A stretch of DNA of 64,000 nucleotides from Acidobacteriota bacterium. GTDB lineage: Bacteria; Acidobacteriota; Thermoanaerobaculia; Multivoradales; Multivoraceae. Made by a program: the position numbers and the translations under genes. This document shows positions 43,115 to 54,117 of this stretch, one piece after another. A model generated the notes under the pieces. That model searched no databases. It saw only the letters and a program-made list of their open reading frames with translations, and had not been told where the DNA came from. Positions within the stretch are counted from its first letter, which is position 1. Each line of letters begins with the position of its first letter. Location: NCBI GenBank assembly GCA_003388555.1, contig QQVD01000050.1:62001-126000 (forward strand), given 5' to 3'.

Positions 43115-44412
43115 GTCTGCGCAACGTCAAGGGCACGCGGGATCTGCTGCCTCCGGAGACCGCCATCTGGCAGGCGGTGGAGGACGTGGTGCGCCGCGTC
43201 TTCGCGCTCTACGGCTACCACGAGATCCGCACCCCTCTGCTCGAGGACACCGAGCTGTTCGTGCGCGGAGTCGGCGAGGGCACCGACATCGTCGGCAAGG
43301 AGATGTACACCTTCGAGGACCGCAAGGGGCGCTCGCTGACCCTGCGCCCCGAGAACACCGCGGCGGTGGCGCGTGCCTACCTGCAGCACCGGCTGCAGGA
43401 TCAGCCGCCGCCGGTGAAGCTCTTCTACGTCGGTCCCCAGTTCCGTTACGAGCGGCCGCAGCGCGGACGCTACCGTCAGTTCCACCAGATCGGCGCCGAG
43501 CTGATCGGTGACGAGGGCCCGGGCAGCGACGCCGAGCTGCTGCTGATGCTGGTGCGCTTCCTGCGCGAGCTGGAGTTCGAGTCGCTCACCGTGCGGCTCA
43601 ACACGGTCGGCGACGCCGCGTCGCGCTCGCGCTTCGCCGCCGCCCTGCGCGAGTTCCTCCTGCCGCAGCGGGACGCGCTCGGCGAGGACAGCCGGCGGCG
43701 GCTCGACAGCAACCCGCTGCGCATCCTCGACACCAAGGTGGCCGCCGAACGTGAGCTGCTGGTCGGAGCGCCACGCCTGGCCGACTTCCTCGGTGAAGAC
43801 GACCGGCGGCACTTCTCGCGGCTGCTGGAGCTGCTCGACCGCTGGCGGGTCCCCTACGAGGTCGACGACGGCCTGGTGCGCGGCCTCGACTACTACACCC
43901 GCACCGTGTTCGAGATCGCCTCGCAGGACCTCGGGGCGCAGGACGCCATCCTCGGCGGCGGCCGCTACGACGGCCTGACCCGCGACCTCGGCGGTCCCGA
44001 GGTGCCGGGGATCGGCTTCGCGATCGGCCAGGACCGGCTCGTCGAGGTGCTGCCCGAGAGCTTCCGCCAGCGCTGCGCCGGCGCCCCACCGGTGGTCGTC
44101 GTCCCGGTCGGCGAGCACCACCAGGAGACCTGCCTGGCGCTGGGCGAGCGGCTGCGCGACGCCGGCGTCGTCGCCCTGGTCGAGCTCTCGGGGCGCTCGG
44201 TGAAGGCGGCGCTCAAGGCGGCCGACCGCCAGCAGGCGCGTTTCGTGGTGCTGCTCGGCGACGACGAGGCTGCGCAGAGCACGGTCACCGTGCGAGACTT
44301 CGCGCGCGGCGAGCAGGCGCCGGTGGCGCAGGACCGCCTGGCGGGCTGGCTGCGGGAGCGGCTGGATCGCGTCGAGGGCGATCCGTCCTCCACGGTGGCG
44401 GCGGGACGCTGA
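43111..44412 (+). CDS. hisS: Histidyl-tRNA synthetase
   Basis: A 433-residue class II synthetase. Class II motif 1 region (NVKGTRDLLPPE), motif 2 (FYVGPQFRYERPQRGRYRQFHQIGAE), the HisA box LVRGLDYYTRTVFE, and motif 3 GGGRYDGLTRDLGG are all clear. A C-terminal anticodon-binding domain follows from ~330 (VVVVPVGEHHQETCLALGERL). It charges tRNA-His. ATG 43111 overlaps the carbonic anhydrase stop. aspS follows 103 bases later. Length is normal. Confidence 0.95.
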   Translation: MSLRNVKGTRDLLPPETAIWQAVEDVVRRVFALYGYHEIRTPLLEDTELFVRGVGEGTDIVGKEMYTFEDRKGRSLTLRPENTAAVARAYLQHRLQDQPPPVKLFYVGPQFRYERPQRGRYRQFHQIGAELIGDEGPGSDAELLLMLVRFLRELEFESLTVRLNTVGDAASRSRFAAALREFLLPQRDALGEDSRRRLDSNPLRILDTKVAAERELLVGAPRLADFLGEDDRRHFSRLLELLDRWRVPYEVDDGLVRGLDYYTRTVFEIASQDLGAQDAILGGGRYDGLTRDLGGPEVPGIGFAIGQDRLVEVLPESFRQRCAGAPPVVVVPVGEHHQETCLALGERLRDAGVVALVELSGRSVKAALKAADRQQARFVVLLGDDEAAQSTVTVRDFARGEQAPVAQDRLAGWLRERLDRVEGDPSSTVAAGR

Positions 44413-44515
44413 CGTCGACGCCACTCGCGGCGCGACTGTTGCGGCGACGGCGCGGTCGCACCACGCGAGCCCCCGCGACAACTGGCAAACGAAAGCGACG
44501 AAGGGCTGAAGAGCG

Positions 44516-46437
<1,922 letters not shown>

Positions 46438-46441
<4 letters not shown>

Positions 46442-47622
46442 GCTTGGCCGGCGCCCCGGACCTGCACCGCATCGAGGTCGACATCCCAGGCGCCGGGCGT
46501 GGCCCCGGATCCAGCTTCGGCTATCCGGTGCTGGTCGGTCCGGGAGCCCTGGCGGCGGCCGCCGCCGATGCCGCCCTGGCCGAGCTCCTGTCGCAGCGCA
46601 CGGTCTTCGTCGTCACCAGCCGGCCGTTGCACGAACGGCACGGCGCGCGTCTCCAGCCGCTGGTCGACCTGGCGCGGCGCCACCGCGTCTTCGAGGTGCC
46701 GGACGGCGAGGCGGCGAAGGAGCCGGCCGAGCTGGTGCGGCTCTGGGAGTGCATGCTGGCCGAGGGCGGCAAGCGCGACAGCCTGGTGATTGCCTTCGGC
46801 GGCGGCAGCGTCGGCGATCTCGCCGGCTTCGCGGCGGCGACGTTCCTGCGCGGCATCGAGCTGATCCAGGTGCCGACGACCCTGCTCGCCCAGGTCGACT
46901 CGTCGGTCGGCGGCAAGACTGGCATCGACCTGCCGCGCGGCAAGAACAGCGTCGGGGCCTTTCTGCAGCCGCGCGCCGTGATCGCCGACACGTCGCTGCT
47001 GGGGACCCTGCCCGCCGCCGAACTGCGCTCGGGTCTCGTGGAGACGATCAAGATGGCGGCGCTGCTCGACCGCGAGCTGTTCGAGCGCATCGAGCGCGAG
47101 TACGAGGCGGTGCTGCGCTTCGAGCCGGCGACCCTGGCCTGGCTGGTCGCCGGATCGGTGGAGATGAAGGCCGCCGTGGTGCGCGCCGATCCGTTCGAGC
47201 GGGCGGAGCGCAAGCTGCTCAACTTCGGGCACACCTTCGGTCACGCCCTGGAGGCGGCGACCGGCTACTCGCAGCTGCGCCACGGCGAGGCGGTGGCGCA
47301 CGGCATCCGTTTCGCGCTCGCCCTCGCCGCCGACCTGCGTTCGCACGCGATCGAGGCGGGTGGCGGCGACGGTGCGGGCCTGCTCGCCGACGACCTGGCG
47401 CCTCGGCTCGAGGCGCTGCTGTCTCGCCTCGAGCTGCCGCTGTTGCCACCGATCGACCCGTTGCACCTGATCGGCATCCTGCGCGGCGACAAGAAGGCGC
47501 GCGAGTCGGGGCTCACCTGGGTGCTGCCGCGTCGCCTCGGTCGCGGGGCGCTGGTCGACGGAGTCGACGAGACGCGCGTCGAGCGCCTGGTGCGCGAGTA
47601 CCTGGCCGGCAACGGGGCCTGA
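46438..47622 (+). CDS. aroB: 3-dehydroquinate synthase
   Basis: A 394-residue enzyme of the shikimate pathway, converting DAHP to 3-dehydroquinate. Clear motifs: NAD-binding FGGGSVGDLAGF, QVPTTLLAQVDSSVGGKTGID, SGLVETIKMA, and the metal-binding FGHTFGHALE and HGEAVAHGI. GTG 46438 overlaps aspS (GTGA). The pairing of aroB with tRNA-synthetase genes is accidental or co-regulated; no other shikimate gene is nearby. Length is slightly above the usual ~360. Confidence 0.95.
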
Positions 47623-47672
47623 CGGCGTCGCCACCGGACTCGGCGGGTCGACCGGCGCGGCCCGACACGGTT

Positions 47673-47703
47673 TTGGATCGCCGAAGGCGTCGCGACGTAT
47701 ACT
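47673..47703 (+). promoter_or_regulatory. Sigma-70-like promoter candidate
   Basis: TTGGAT at 47673-47678 and TATACT at 47698-47703, 19 bases apart. The -10 matches five of six consensus bases; the -35 only three. It lies ~100 bases before the start chosen for the HD-GYP gene and is one of few A/T-rich spots in the region. Confidence 0.35.
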
Positions 47704-47805
47704 GGGGAGCGGCCGGCGCACCGTGTGCGCCGGAAGACGCCCGGAGCTCCGGCGACCCGCGGCCGGGCCTGCCGCCTCCAGCCCCCACCTCGAGATCGTC
47801 CTCTC

Positions 47806-49551
47806 TTGAGTCGTATCGCCCGCACGCTGCGCACGATTCGCCTGCAGACGTTTCTCTTCGGGTTCCTCGTCCTCTTCGGTAGCCTGCCGGTCGGCATCGC
47901 CGCGTTCGCCACCGCGGATCGCGCCCGGGCGGTGCTCGAGCGTCAGGAGAAGGTGGCGCTCACGCGCGAGGCGGAGGCCCTGTCGCAGCGCATCTCGGCG
48001 CGCATCGAAGGCGTGCGCACCCAGTTGACCCAGCTGAGGGTCGGACTCGAGGGGCAGGGCGAGGCCGAGCGCGTGGCGCCGCTGCTGCGCGCCTTCGTCG
48101 GCACCGCGCCGGACTTCGCGGTGGTGCTGCAGGAGGCCGGCGAGGCCGAGGGTCGCGAGTTCCGGCCCACCGCCCTGCCCGAGGCGGTGGATCGCGGCAT
48201 CACCGATGCGCTGCGCGAAGCGCGCGACGGGCGACTCGATCGGCCCAGCCTGATCGCGCGCTCACGCGAGGCGCCGTGGGTGGTGTTGGAGGCGCAGCGC
48301 TTCGAGCTCGACCGGCGCAGCTTCCTGCTGCTCGCTGCGCTGCCGCTGCCGCTGCGGGGCGCCGAGGACCAGGAGGTCTTCCTCATCGACACCGCGCTCG
48401 GCGGCGGCCGGGTGCTGTGGTCGGCCAACGTCAGCAGCGAGCAGCTGGTGCACGCCGAGATCGAGCGTTCGGCGGCGGTCCAGGACTCGCTGCAGATCGC
48501 CTCCGGCAGCTATCCCGTGATCGAGTACCCGGTGCGTGTCGGATCGCGACGCCGCGTGATGATCGGCCAGCTCGCGGCGCTCGGCGACACCGACTGGGCG
48601 GTGCTGGTGCAGAAGCGCAAGTCCGCCGCGCTGCAGGCGGCCCAGGCCATGGGTCGGTCGGTGCTGCTGACGGCGCTGGCGATGATCGTCCTGGCGCTGA
48701 TCTTCGGCGCCGCCGCGGCGCGGTTGATGTCGGCGCCCTTCGCCCGCCTCTCCAGCACCAGTCAGGCGATCGCCGCCGGTCGCTTCGGCGAGAAGGTCCC
48801 CGCCTCCGGGCCGACCCGCGAGATGGTGGTGCTGGGCGAGAACTTCAACCGCATGAGCGAGCAGGTCGCCGCGTCGGTGGCGCAGCTGCGCGAGGCGGCG
48901 CGGGAGAACCGCGATCTCTTCCTCGGATCGGTGCGTGCCCTGCTGCGCGCCGTCGAGGCCAAGGAGCCCTACACCCGTGGTCACTCGGAGCGGGTGGCGA
49001 CCTACTCGCAGGAGATCGCCCGCCACCTGTCGACGTCGGTCGAGATGCAGGAGGAGATCTGGCTCGCGGGGCTGCTCCACGACGTCGGCAAGATCGGCAT
49101 CCGCGATCAGGTGCTGAACAAGGGCGACGTGCTCACCGACGAAGAGTTCACGGAGATGAAGCGGCATCCGGTGATCGGCGCCGAGATCATGTCGTCGATC
49201 GAGGCGCTCTCGCACCTCATCCCGGCGATCCGCTCCCACCACGAGAAGTGGGCGGGCGGTGGCTATCCCGATGGGCTGCGGGGCGAGGAGATCCCGATGT
49301 CCGCCCGCATCGTCGCGGTCGCCGACACCTTCGATGCGGTGACCACCCAGCGGGTCTACCAGAATCCCTACACCCCCCAGGAGGCCGTGGCGATCATCCG
49401 TCGGCTCGACGGCCAGAGCTTCGACCCTCGCGTCGTGCGGGCCTTCCTGGCCGCCTTCGAGGCGGGCGACATCGTCATTCTGCCGGCGGCGCAGAGAGCT
49501 GTTCCGGTGCCGGCTCCCGCCATCCCCGCGGCGTCGGTGATGCACACCTGA
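47806..49551 (+). CDS. HD-GYP domain sensor phosphodiesterase
   Basis: A 581-residue membrane protein. An N-terminal helix (TFLFGFLVLFGSLPVGIAA) and a second at ~285-305 enclose a ~250-residue periplasmic sensor. HAMP follows (~308-360). The HD-GYP domain is C-terminal: HSERVATYSQ, HDVGKIG near 425, HH in IRSHHEKW and GGGYPDGL, DTFDAVTTQR. HD-GYP enzymes hydrolyse cyclic di-GMP. TTG 47806 is the chosen start, giving a short cytosolic tail; GTG 47725 is an in-frame alternative just after a candidate promoter. No partner GGDEF protein is adjacent. Confidence 0.85.
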   Translation: MSRIARTLRTIRLQTFLFGFLVLFGSLPVGIAAFATADRARAVLERQEKVALTREAEALSQRISARIEGVRTQLTQLRVGLEGQGEAERVAPLLRAFVGTAPDFAVVLQEAGEAEGREFRPTALPEAVDRGITDALREARDGRLDRPSLIARSREAPWVVLEAQRFELDRRSFLLLAALPLPLRGAEDQEVFLIDTALGGGRVLWSANVSSEQLVHAEIERSAAVQDSLQIASGSYPVIEYPVRVGSRRRVMIGQLAALGDTDWAVLVQKRKSAALQAAQAMGRSVLLTALAMIVLALIFGAAAARLMSAPFARLSSTSQAIAAGRFGEKVPASGPTREMVVLGENFNRMSEQVAASVAQLREAARENRDLFLGSVRALLRAVEAKEPYTRGHSERVATYSQEIARHLSTSVEMQEEIWLAGLLHDVGKIGIRDQVLNKGDVLTDEEFTEMKRHPVIGAEIMSSIEALSHLIPAIRSHHEKWAGGGYPDGLRGEEIPMSARIVAVADTFDAVTTQRVYQNPYTPQEAVAIIRRLDGQSFDPRVVRAFLAAFEAGDIVILPAAQRAVPVPAPAIPAASVMHT

Positions 49552-49651
49552 TCGCGGCCGTGCATCGAGGTCCTCGTTGCCCAGCCGGGGGCTGCTATCG
49601 TGCCGCTCGAGGATGAAGCGCCGGGTGCTGCGGCGGCGCTGAGAGGAGCGG

Positions 49652-50029
49652 ATGTTTCAAGAGATCCTGCGCGACCTGGTGGAGTCCTCGGGGGCCGAAG
49701 GGGCGCTGTTCCTCGACGAGAGCGGCGAGATGATCGAGCTCTCGTGCGACGGCATGAACCCGCACGACGTGCGCCTGCTCGGGGCCTATATGGGCATCTA
49801 CCTGCGTCAGCTGCAGCGCTTCCTCGACGAGCCGACCTACGGTGAGCTGCAGGACTTTCTGGTAGAAAGCCGCCGCCGCTTCCTGTTCTGTCGGCCCCTG
49901 GTCGACGGATACTCGGTGGTCCTGGTGCAGTCGGCGCCGGCGCTGCGCAACCGCACCCGCCACGCGCTGAGGGTGGCGGCGCAGCGGCTCATCGAGGAGA
50001 TGACCGGCGAGGCGGTGCAGGTCGACTGA
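49652..50029 (+). CDS. Roadblock/LC7 domain protein
   Basis: A 125-residue protein. ATG 49652 follows GAGAGGAGC. The whole protein is one roadblock/LC7 fold: GAEGALFLDESGEMIEL near the start and VDGYSVVLVQSAPALRNRTRHALRVAAQRL at the end. MglB-type members are GTPase-activating proteins for MglA in polarity and motility. No MglA-like GTPase is next to it; ftsY, a different GTPase, follows 128 bases later. Function inferred only from fold. Confidence 0.75.
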   Translation: MFQEILRDLVESSGAEGALFLDESGEMIELSCDGMNPHDVRLLGAYMGIYLRQLQRFLDEPTYGELQDFLVESRRRFLFCRPLVDGYSVVLVQSAPALRNRTRHALRVAAQRLIEEMTGEAVQVD

Positions 50030-50157
50030 GCCGCTGGCTCGCGGTGGCGGGGAAGCGCCGGCCGCGTCACGTGGCACGGCTGGCGCGGGAAGGCGCCGGC
50101 GCTCGCCGCGCGCTTTGGCGACGGCCCTGGCCGGGAGCATCGGGAGTGAGGTCTCGA

Positions 50158-51114
50158 GTGGCAGACGACAAGCAGACCAGCGGTGAGTCGACGACGAAGT
50201 CGAAAGGCTTCTGGGCCAAGCTGAAGCGTGGCCTCGGTATGACCCACACCGAGGTCATCGAGCGCATCCAGGCCAGCGTGCAGGGCCGCGACGTCATCGA
50301 CGAGGAGACTCTCGAGGACCTCGAGGAGACCCTGCTCGCGGCCGATCTCGGGGTCGCCACGACCATGGAGCTGGTCGACGGCATCCGCGACCAGGTGCGC
50401 AGCGGTCAGGCGCGCGACGTCGTCAGGCTGCGCGAGCTGCTGCAGGACCAGGCGGCGATCCTCCTGCTCGACGCGCCGCGGCCGCGACCGGTGCCCGCTC
50501 CCCGCGTCACCCTCGTCATCGGCGTCAACGGCGTCGGCAAGACGACCACCATCGCCAAGCTCGCCCACCGCGCCCGCGACGTCGGCGAGCGGGTGCTGCT
50601 GGCGGCGGGCGACACCTTCCGCGCCGCGGCGATCGAGCAGCTCGTGGTGTGGGGTGAGCGGCTCGGCGTCGAGGTGATCCGTTCCAAGGCCGGCGGCGAT
50701 CCGGCGGCGGTGGTCTTCGATGCGATGCAGGCTGCCAAGGCGCGCCGTGCCGACCACGTGATCGTCGACACCGCCGGCCGGCTGCACACCAAGAGCCACC
50801 TGATGGACGAGCTGGCGAAGATCGGCAGGGTCATCGAGCGCGAGGCGTCCGAGTTCTCGGTCCAGACCCTGCTGGTCGTCGACGCCACCAACGGCCAGAA
50901 CGCGATCCAGCAGGCGAAGGAGTTCACCCGCATCGTGCCCGTCGACGGGCTGGTCTTGACCAAGCTCGACGGCACCGCCAAGGGCGGGGTGGTGCTGGCG
51001 ATCGCCCGCGAGCTGCGGCTGCCGGTGCTGCATCTCGGCGTCGGCGAGGGCTCTGGTGACCTGGTCGACTTCCACGCCCGCGACTTCGCCCGCGCCCTGT
51101 TCGGAGAGCCCTGA
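50158..51114 (+). CDS. ftsY: Signal recognition particle receptor FtsY
   Basis: A 318-residue SRP GTPase. GTG 50158 has GAGG at 7 bases. N-domain helices occupy ~15-95. The G domain shows VIGVNGVGKTTTIAKLA near 120, DTFRAAAIEQL, DTAGRLHTKSHLMDEL and TKLDGTAKGGVVL. It docks SRP-ribosome complexes at the membrane and delivers nascent chains to SecYEG. No acidic A domain is seen, so the protein is of the short type. ribD begins 10 bases after the stop. Confidence 0.94.
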   Translation: MADDKQTSGESTTKSKGFWAKLKRGLGMTHTEVIERIQASVQGRDVIDEETLEDLEETLLAADLGVATTMELVDGIRDQVRSGQARDVVRLRELLQDQAAILLLDAPRPRPVPAPRVTLVIGVNGVGKTTTIAKLAHRARDVGERVLLAAGDTFRAAAIEQLVVWGERLGVEVIRSKAGGDPAAVVFDAMQAAKARRADHVIVDTAGRLHTKSHLMDELAKIGRVIEREASEFSVQTLLVVDATNGQNAIQQAKEFTRIVPVDGLVLTKLDGTAKGGVVLAIARELRLPVLHLGVGEGSGDLVDFHARDFARALFGEP

Positions 51115-51124
51115 GGCCGCGGCG

Positions 51125-52273
51125 GTGCCCCTCGACGACTCGGACCGCCGGTTCCTCGAGCGCTGCCTCACCCTGGCCCGGCGAGGTCGCGGCCGCGTGT
51201 CGCCGAATCCGATGGTCGGCGCGGTGCTGACGAGACGGGGCGAGGTGCTCGCCGAAGGCCACCACCGTCGAGTCGGCGGGCCACACGCCGAGATCGACGC
51301 CCTGGAGCGCATCGCGGCCAACGACGCCACCGACGCGCGCGGGGCGACGCTCTACGTCAACCTCGAGCCCTGCTGCCACCACGGGCGCACCCCTCCGTGC
51401 GTCGACCGCATCGTCGAGGCCGGTATCGCGCGCGTCGTCTGCTGCCATCGCGACCCCGATCCCAAGGTCGCCGGCGCCGGCTTCGCGCGACTCGTCGAGG
51501 CCGGCATCGAGGTGGCGGTCGGCGGCCCGGTGCGCCGTGCGGTGGAGCTCAACCTGCCGTTCCTGACCGCGCGCAGCCTCGGCCGCGTCGCGGTGACGCT
51601 CAAGTGGGCGATGAGCCTCGACGGCAAGATCGCCACCCGCGGCGGCGACAGCCAGTGGATCTCGTCGCCCGCCGGTCGTCGCTGGGCGGTGAGGCTGCGC
51701 GACGAGCACGACGCGATCCTGGTCGGCAGCGGCACGGTGCTTGCCGACGATCCGCGGCTGACCCGGCGCTCGCCGCGCTCGCGAGGCGACATCGTCCGCG
51801 TGGTGCTCGATCGTCGTCTGCGCACGCCGCCCGGCGCGGCTCTGTTCGCCGAGGCCGGGCCGGTGCTGATCTTCACCGAGGCGCCGCACGACGGTCGCCA
51901 CGAGAGCCTGCAGGCCGCCGGCCCTCGGGTGGAGGTGATCATGTGCCAGGCGGTCGAGCCGCTCGCCGTGGCGAGGGAGCTCTGCCGGCGCGGCCTCAAC
52001 AGCCTGCTGGTGGAGGGCGGCGGCGAGATCCTCGAGGCGTTCCGCTCCGCTGGCGCGTTCGACCGCGTCGCGGTGTGCGTGGCGCCGCGGCTGATCGGCG
52101 GCCGCGAGGCGGCGAGCGCCTTCGCCGGTGTCGGCGCCGAGCGGCTCGAGGACGCGTCGCGGCTCGCCGCGCCGCGGGTCTCGCGCGCCGAGGGCGACGT
52201 CCTGCTGCACGCCCTGCGGCGCGGCGTGCTCGACGACCTCGTGCGGGCGGTCGGGGAGCCGGCGGCGTCGTGA
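51125..52273 (+). CDS. ribD: Riboflavin biosynthesis deaminase/reductase RibD
   Basis: A 382-residue bifunctional enzyme. The deaminase domain (~1-145) has the zinc ligands HAEI and PCCHHGRTPPC. The reductase domain (~148-370) has VTLKWAMSLDGKIAT, DAILVGSGTVLADDP and LLVEGGGEIL. It carries out two steps in riboflavin synthesis: pyrimidine deamination then ribose reduction. GTG 51125 is chosen; GTG 51056 would overlap ftsY. No ribE, ribA or ribH follows; instead an unknown gene is coupled by a GTGA overlap. Confidence 0.93.
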   Translation: MPLDDSDRRFLERCLTLARRGRGRVSPNPMVGAVLTRRGEVLAEGHHRRVGGPHAEIDALERIAANDATDARGATLYVNLEPCCHHGRTPPCVDRIVEAGIARVVCCHRDPDPKVAGAGFARLVEAGIEVAVGGPVRRAVELNLPFLTARSLGRVAVTLKWAMSLDGKIATRGGDSQWISSPAGRRWAVRLRDEHDAILVGSGTVLADDPRLTRRSPRSRGDIVRVVLDRRLRTPPGAALFAEAGPVLIFTEAPHDGRHESLQAAGPRVEVIMCQAVEPLAVARELCRRGLNSLLVEGGGEILEAFRSAGAFDRVAVCVAPRLIGGREAASAFAGVGAERLEDASRLAAPRVSRAEGDVLLHALRRGVLDDLVRAVGEPAAS

Positions 52274-53307
52274 CGGTGGGCGAGCGCAGCGCGATCCGGG
52301 CCCAGCCGACGGTGGTTCCGGAGCCCGGCAACGCCTGGGTGCGCTACCGCTTCGCCGAGCGCTGGTGGCCGGCAGCGGCCCGTGCGTGGACCGACCTGGG
52401 CCGCGGCGAGCTGCGCGGTGACGAGCCGACGTCGAAGGGGGAGAGCCGCGCCGCCGGCGGCCGTCTCTTCGGGCTCGGCTTCGAGCGCGCCGGCTACGAC
52501 GACGTCCTCTACCTGCCGCCGGTTGCCGACGCGCTCAGGCCGTGGCGGCTGCGACTGGCCAGGGATCTGCTGCGCGCTGGCGCGCCAGTCTGTCTGCACC
52601 TGCTTCCTGGCGATCCGGTCGCCGAGACCGGGTCGCGCCAGGCGCTCCTGGAGGTGCGCGATCTCACCGAGGTGCTGCTGCCGCCGTGGCCGGCCGGTGA
52701 GGGCGCCGCCGGAGCCCTCGCTGCCGCGCTCGACGCAGAGGGCCAGTCGCTGCGTGGCGGTTGGGCGCTGGTGCCGATCCTGGCCGGGATCACCGCACCG
52801 GACGTCGAGGCGATCGGCGGGCTGCTGCGTGGTGCCGGCGCCCGCGGCGTGCTGGCGGTGGCGCCGCGGCTCGATCCCACCCAGCGGCGGCGGCTGTCGG
52901 AAGCCACCGGGGACGCCTACGAGGCGCTCTTCCATCGGCCGGCCGTCGACCTCGATGCGGCGCTCGACCAGCTCGAGTCGCTCGGTCTGAGCACGCTGCC
53001 GACGCGTCCTCTGCCGCCGGCGCCCGAGCGGCTGCGGCAGCGGCGCGAGGGAGCCGGCCTGCTGATGACGGTCGCCGAGCTGCAGCGGCGGCGCGGCGCC
53101 GTGCCTTCGCGGGTTCAGGAGCTGGTGCGCTCGGCCCTCTGGCTCGAGCGCAACGACCTCGACCTGCCCGGCAGCCTGCGCGAGGGCAACCTGCGCCTGG
53201 TCGAGCAGGTCTCCGACGAGGCGCGTGCCCTGCTCGCGGCGTGGATCGAGGAGGGCATGGCGGCGGTTCTGGCGCGACACGGCGCCCCCGGGCGGCCGGG
53301 CTGCTAG
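52270..53307 (+). CDS. Unknown protein coupled to ribD
   Basis: A 345-residue soluble protein. GTG 52270 overlaps the ribD stop (GTGA), so it is surely translated with it. I recognise no family. Two alpha/beta stretches are visible: RLFGLGFERAGYDDVLYLPP with LLRAGAPVCLHLLPGDP, and GGWALVPILAGITAPDVEAIGGLL. The pattern of hydrophobic strands suggests a TIM-barrel or Rossmann-like core. No signal peptide or helix-turn-helix is seen. The stop codon shares the palindrome CTAG with the convergent hpt gene. The context gives no clear role; riboflavin-linked or nucleotide metabolism are guesses. Confidence 0.6.
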   Translation: MTVGERSAIRAQPTVVPEPGNAWVRYRFAERWWPAAARAWTDLGRGELRGDEPTSKGESRAAGGRLFGLGFERAGYDDVLYLPPVADALRPWRLRLARDLLRAGAPVCLHLLPGDPVAETGSRQALLEVRDLTEVLLPPWPAGEGAAGALAAALDAEGQSLRGGWALVPILAGITAPDVEAIGGLLRGAGARGVLAVAPRLDPTQRRRLSEATGDAYEALFHRPAVDLDAALDQLESLGLSTLPTRPLPPAPERLRQRREGAGLLMTVAELQRRRGAVPSRVQELVRSALWLERNDLDLPGSLREGNLRLVEQVSDEARALLAAWIEEGMAAVLARHGAPGRPGC

Positions 53308-53903
53308 TCGATGACGCCGATGTAGGGGAGGTTGCGGTACTGCTCGTCGAAGTCGAGGCCGTAGCCGACCACGAACTCGTTGCCGATCTCGAAGCCGGCG
53401 TAGTGCACCTCGAGCTCCACCTCGCGTGCCCCGACCTTGTTGAGCAGCGCGCACAGCCGCACCGAGCGCGCGCCGCGGAACTCGAGCAGCGACAGCACCG
53501 TGCGCAGGGTGTGCCCGGTGTCGACGATGTCCTCGATCAGCAGGACGTCGCGGCCGCGCACCGAGAGATCGACGTCCTTGCGGATCCGGACCTCACCGGG
53601 CACCTTGCCGCCTCCGTAGCTCGAGGTCTGGAAGAAGTCGACCACGACCGGCAGGTCGAGGTTCTTGAGCAGGTCGACCATGAAGAACACCGAGCCCTTG
53701 AGCACACCGATGCACGACAGCAGGCCGCTATCGGCGTAGTCGCGGTGGATCTCGCCTGCGAGGGCGACGATGCGCTCCTGCAGGGCGTCGGCAGGGATCA
53801 GCACGCGCGGTGCGCGAGCTCCAGCCGCTCCCTGCCCGGCGCCGGGCTCCTGGGTCTCCTGGTCTGCCGGGTCTGCAGGTCCTGCCTGGTCCGCCGCACT
53901 CAC
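53304..53903 (-). CDS. hpt: Hypoxanthine phosphoribosyltransferase
   Basis: A 199-residue type I PRTase. PRPP loop LLIEDIVDTGHT near 120-131, VLKGSVFFMVDLLKNL for the purine-side loop, and VVGYGLDFDEQYRNLPYIG at the C-terminus are all standard for HPRT. It salvages hypoxanthine and guanine to IMP and GMP. GTG 53903 follows AAGGAGCC. The first ~30 residues are a low-complexity Ala/Pro/Gln extension. The stop codon overlaps that of the convergent gene on CTAG. A purine nucleoside phosphorylase is encoded 1.9 kb away. Confidence 0.92.
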   Translation of the reverse strand: MSAADQAGPADPADQETQEPGAGQGAAGARAPRVLIPADALQERIVALAGEIHRDYADSGLLSCIGVLKGSVFFMVDLLKNLDLPVVVDFFQTSSYGGGKVPGEVRIRKDVDLSVRGRDVLLIEDIVDTGHTLRTVLSLLEFRGARSVRLCALLNKVGAREVELEVHYAGFEIGNEFVVGYGLDFDEQYRNLPYIGVID

Positions 53904-54117
53904 GCTGGGGCTCCTTCCTCGCTGGTTGGCCGGGCGAGCTCGCCGCCTGTAGGATTGCCGAGTATTCCACTACGCCGCGCGGCGCGGGCCCCATTGCCCC
54001 TGGCGCGGCGATCGTTCGATGTTCCTGCGGCTCCTCTCGGAGCCGGGGGGATTGCCCGACGCCAGTCTTCCGCCTTCCGAAGGGAGGCGGGCACCGGGAG
54101 TTGGCGAGGATGCGCGG

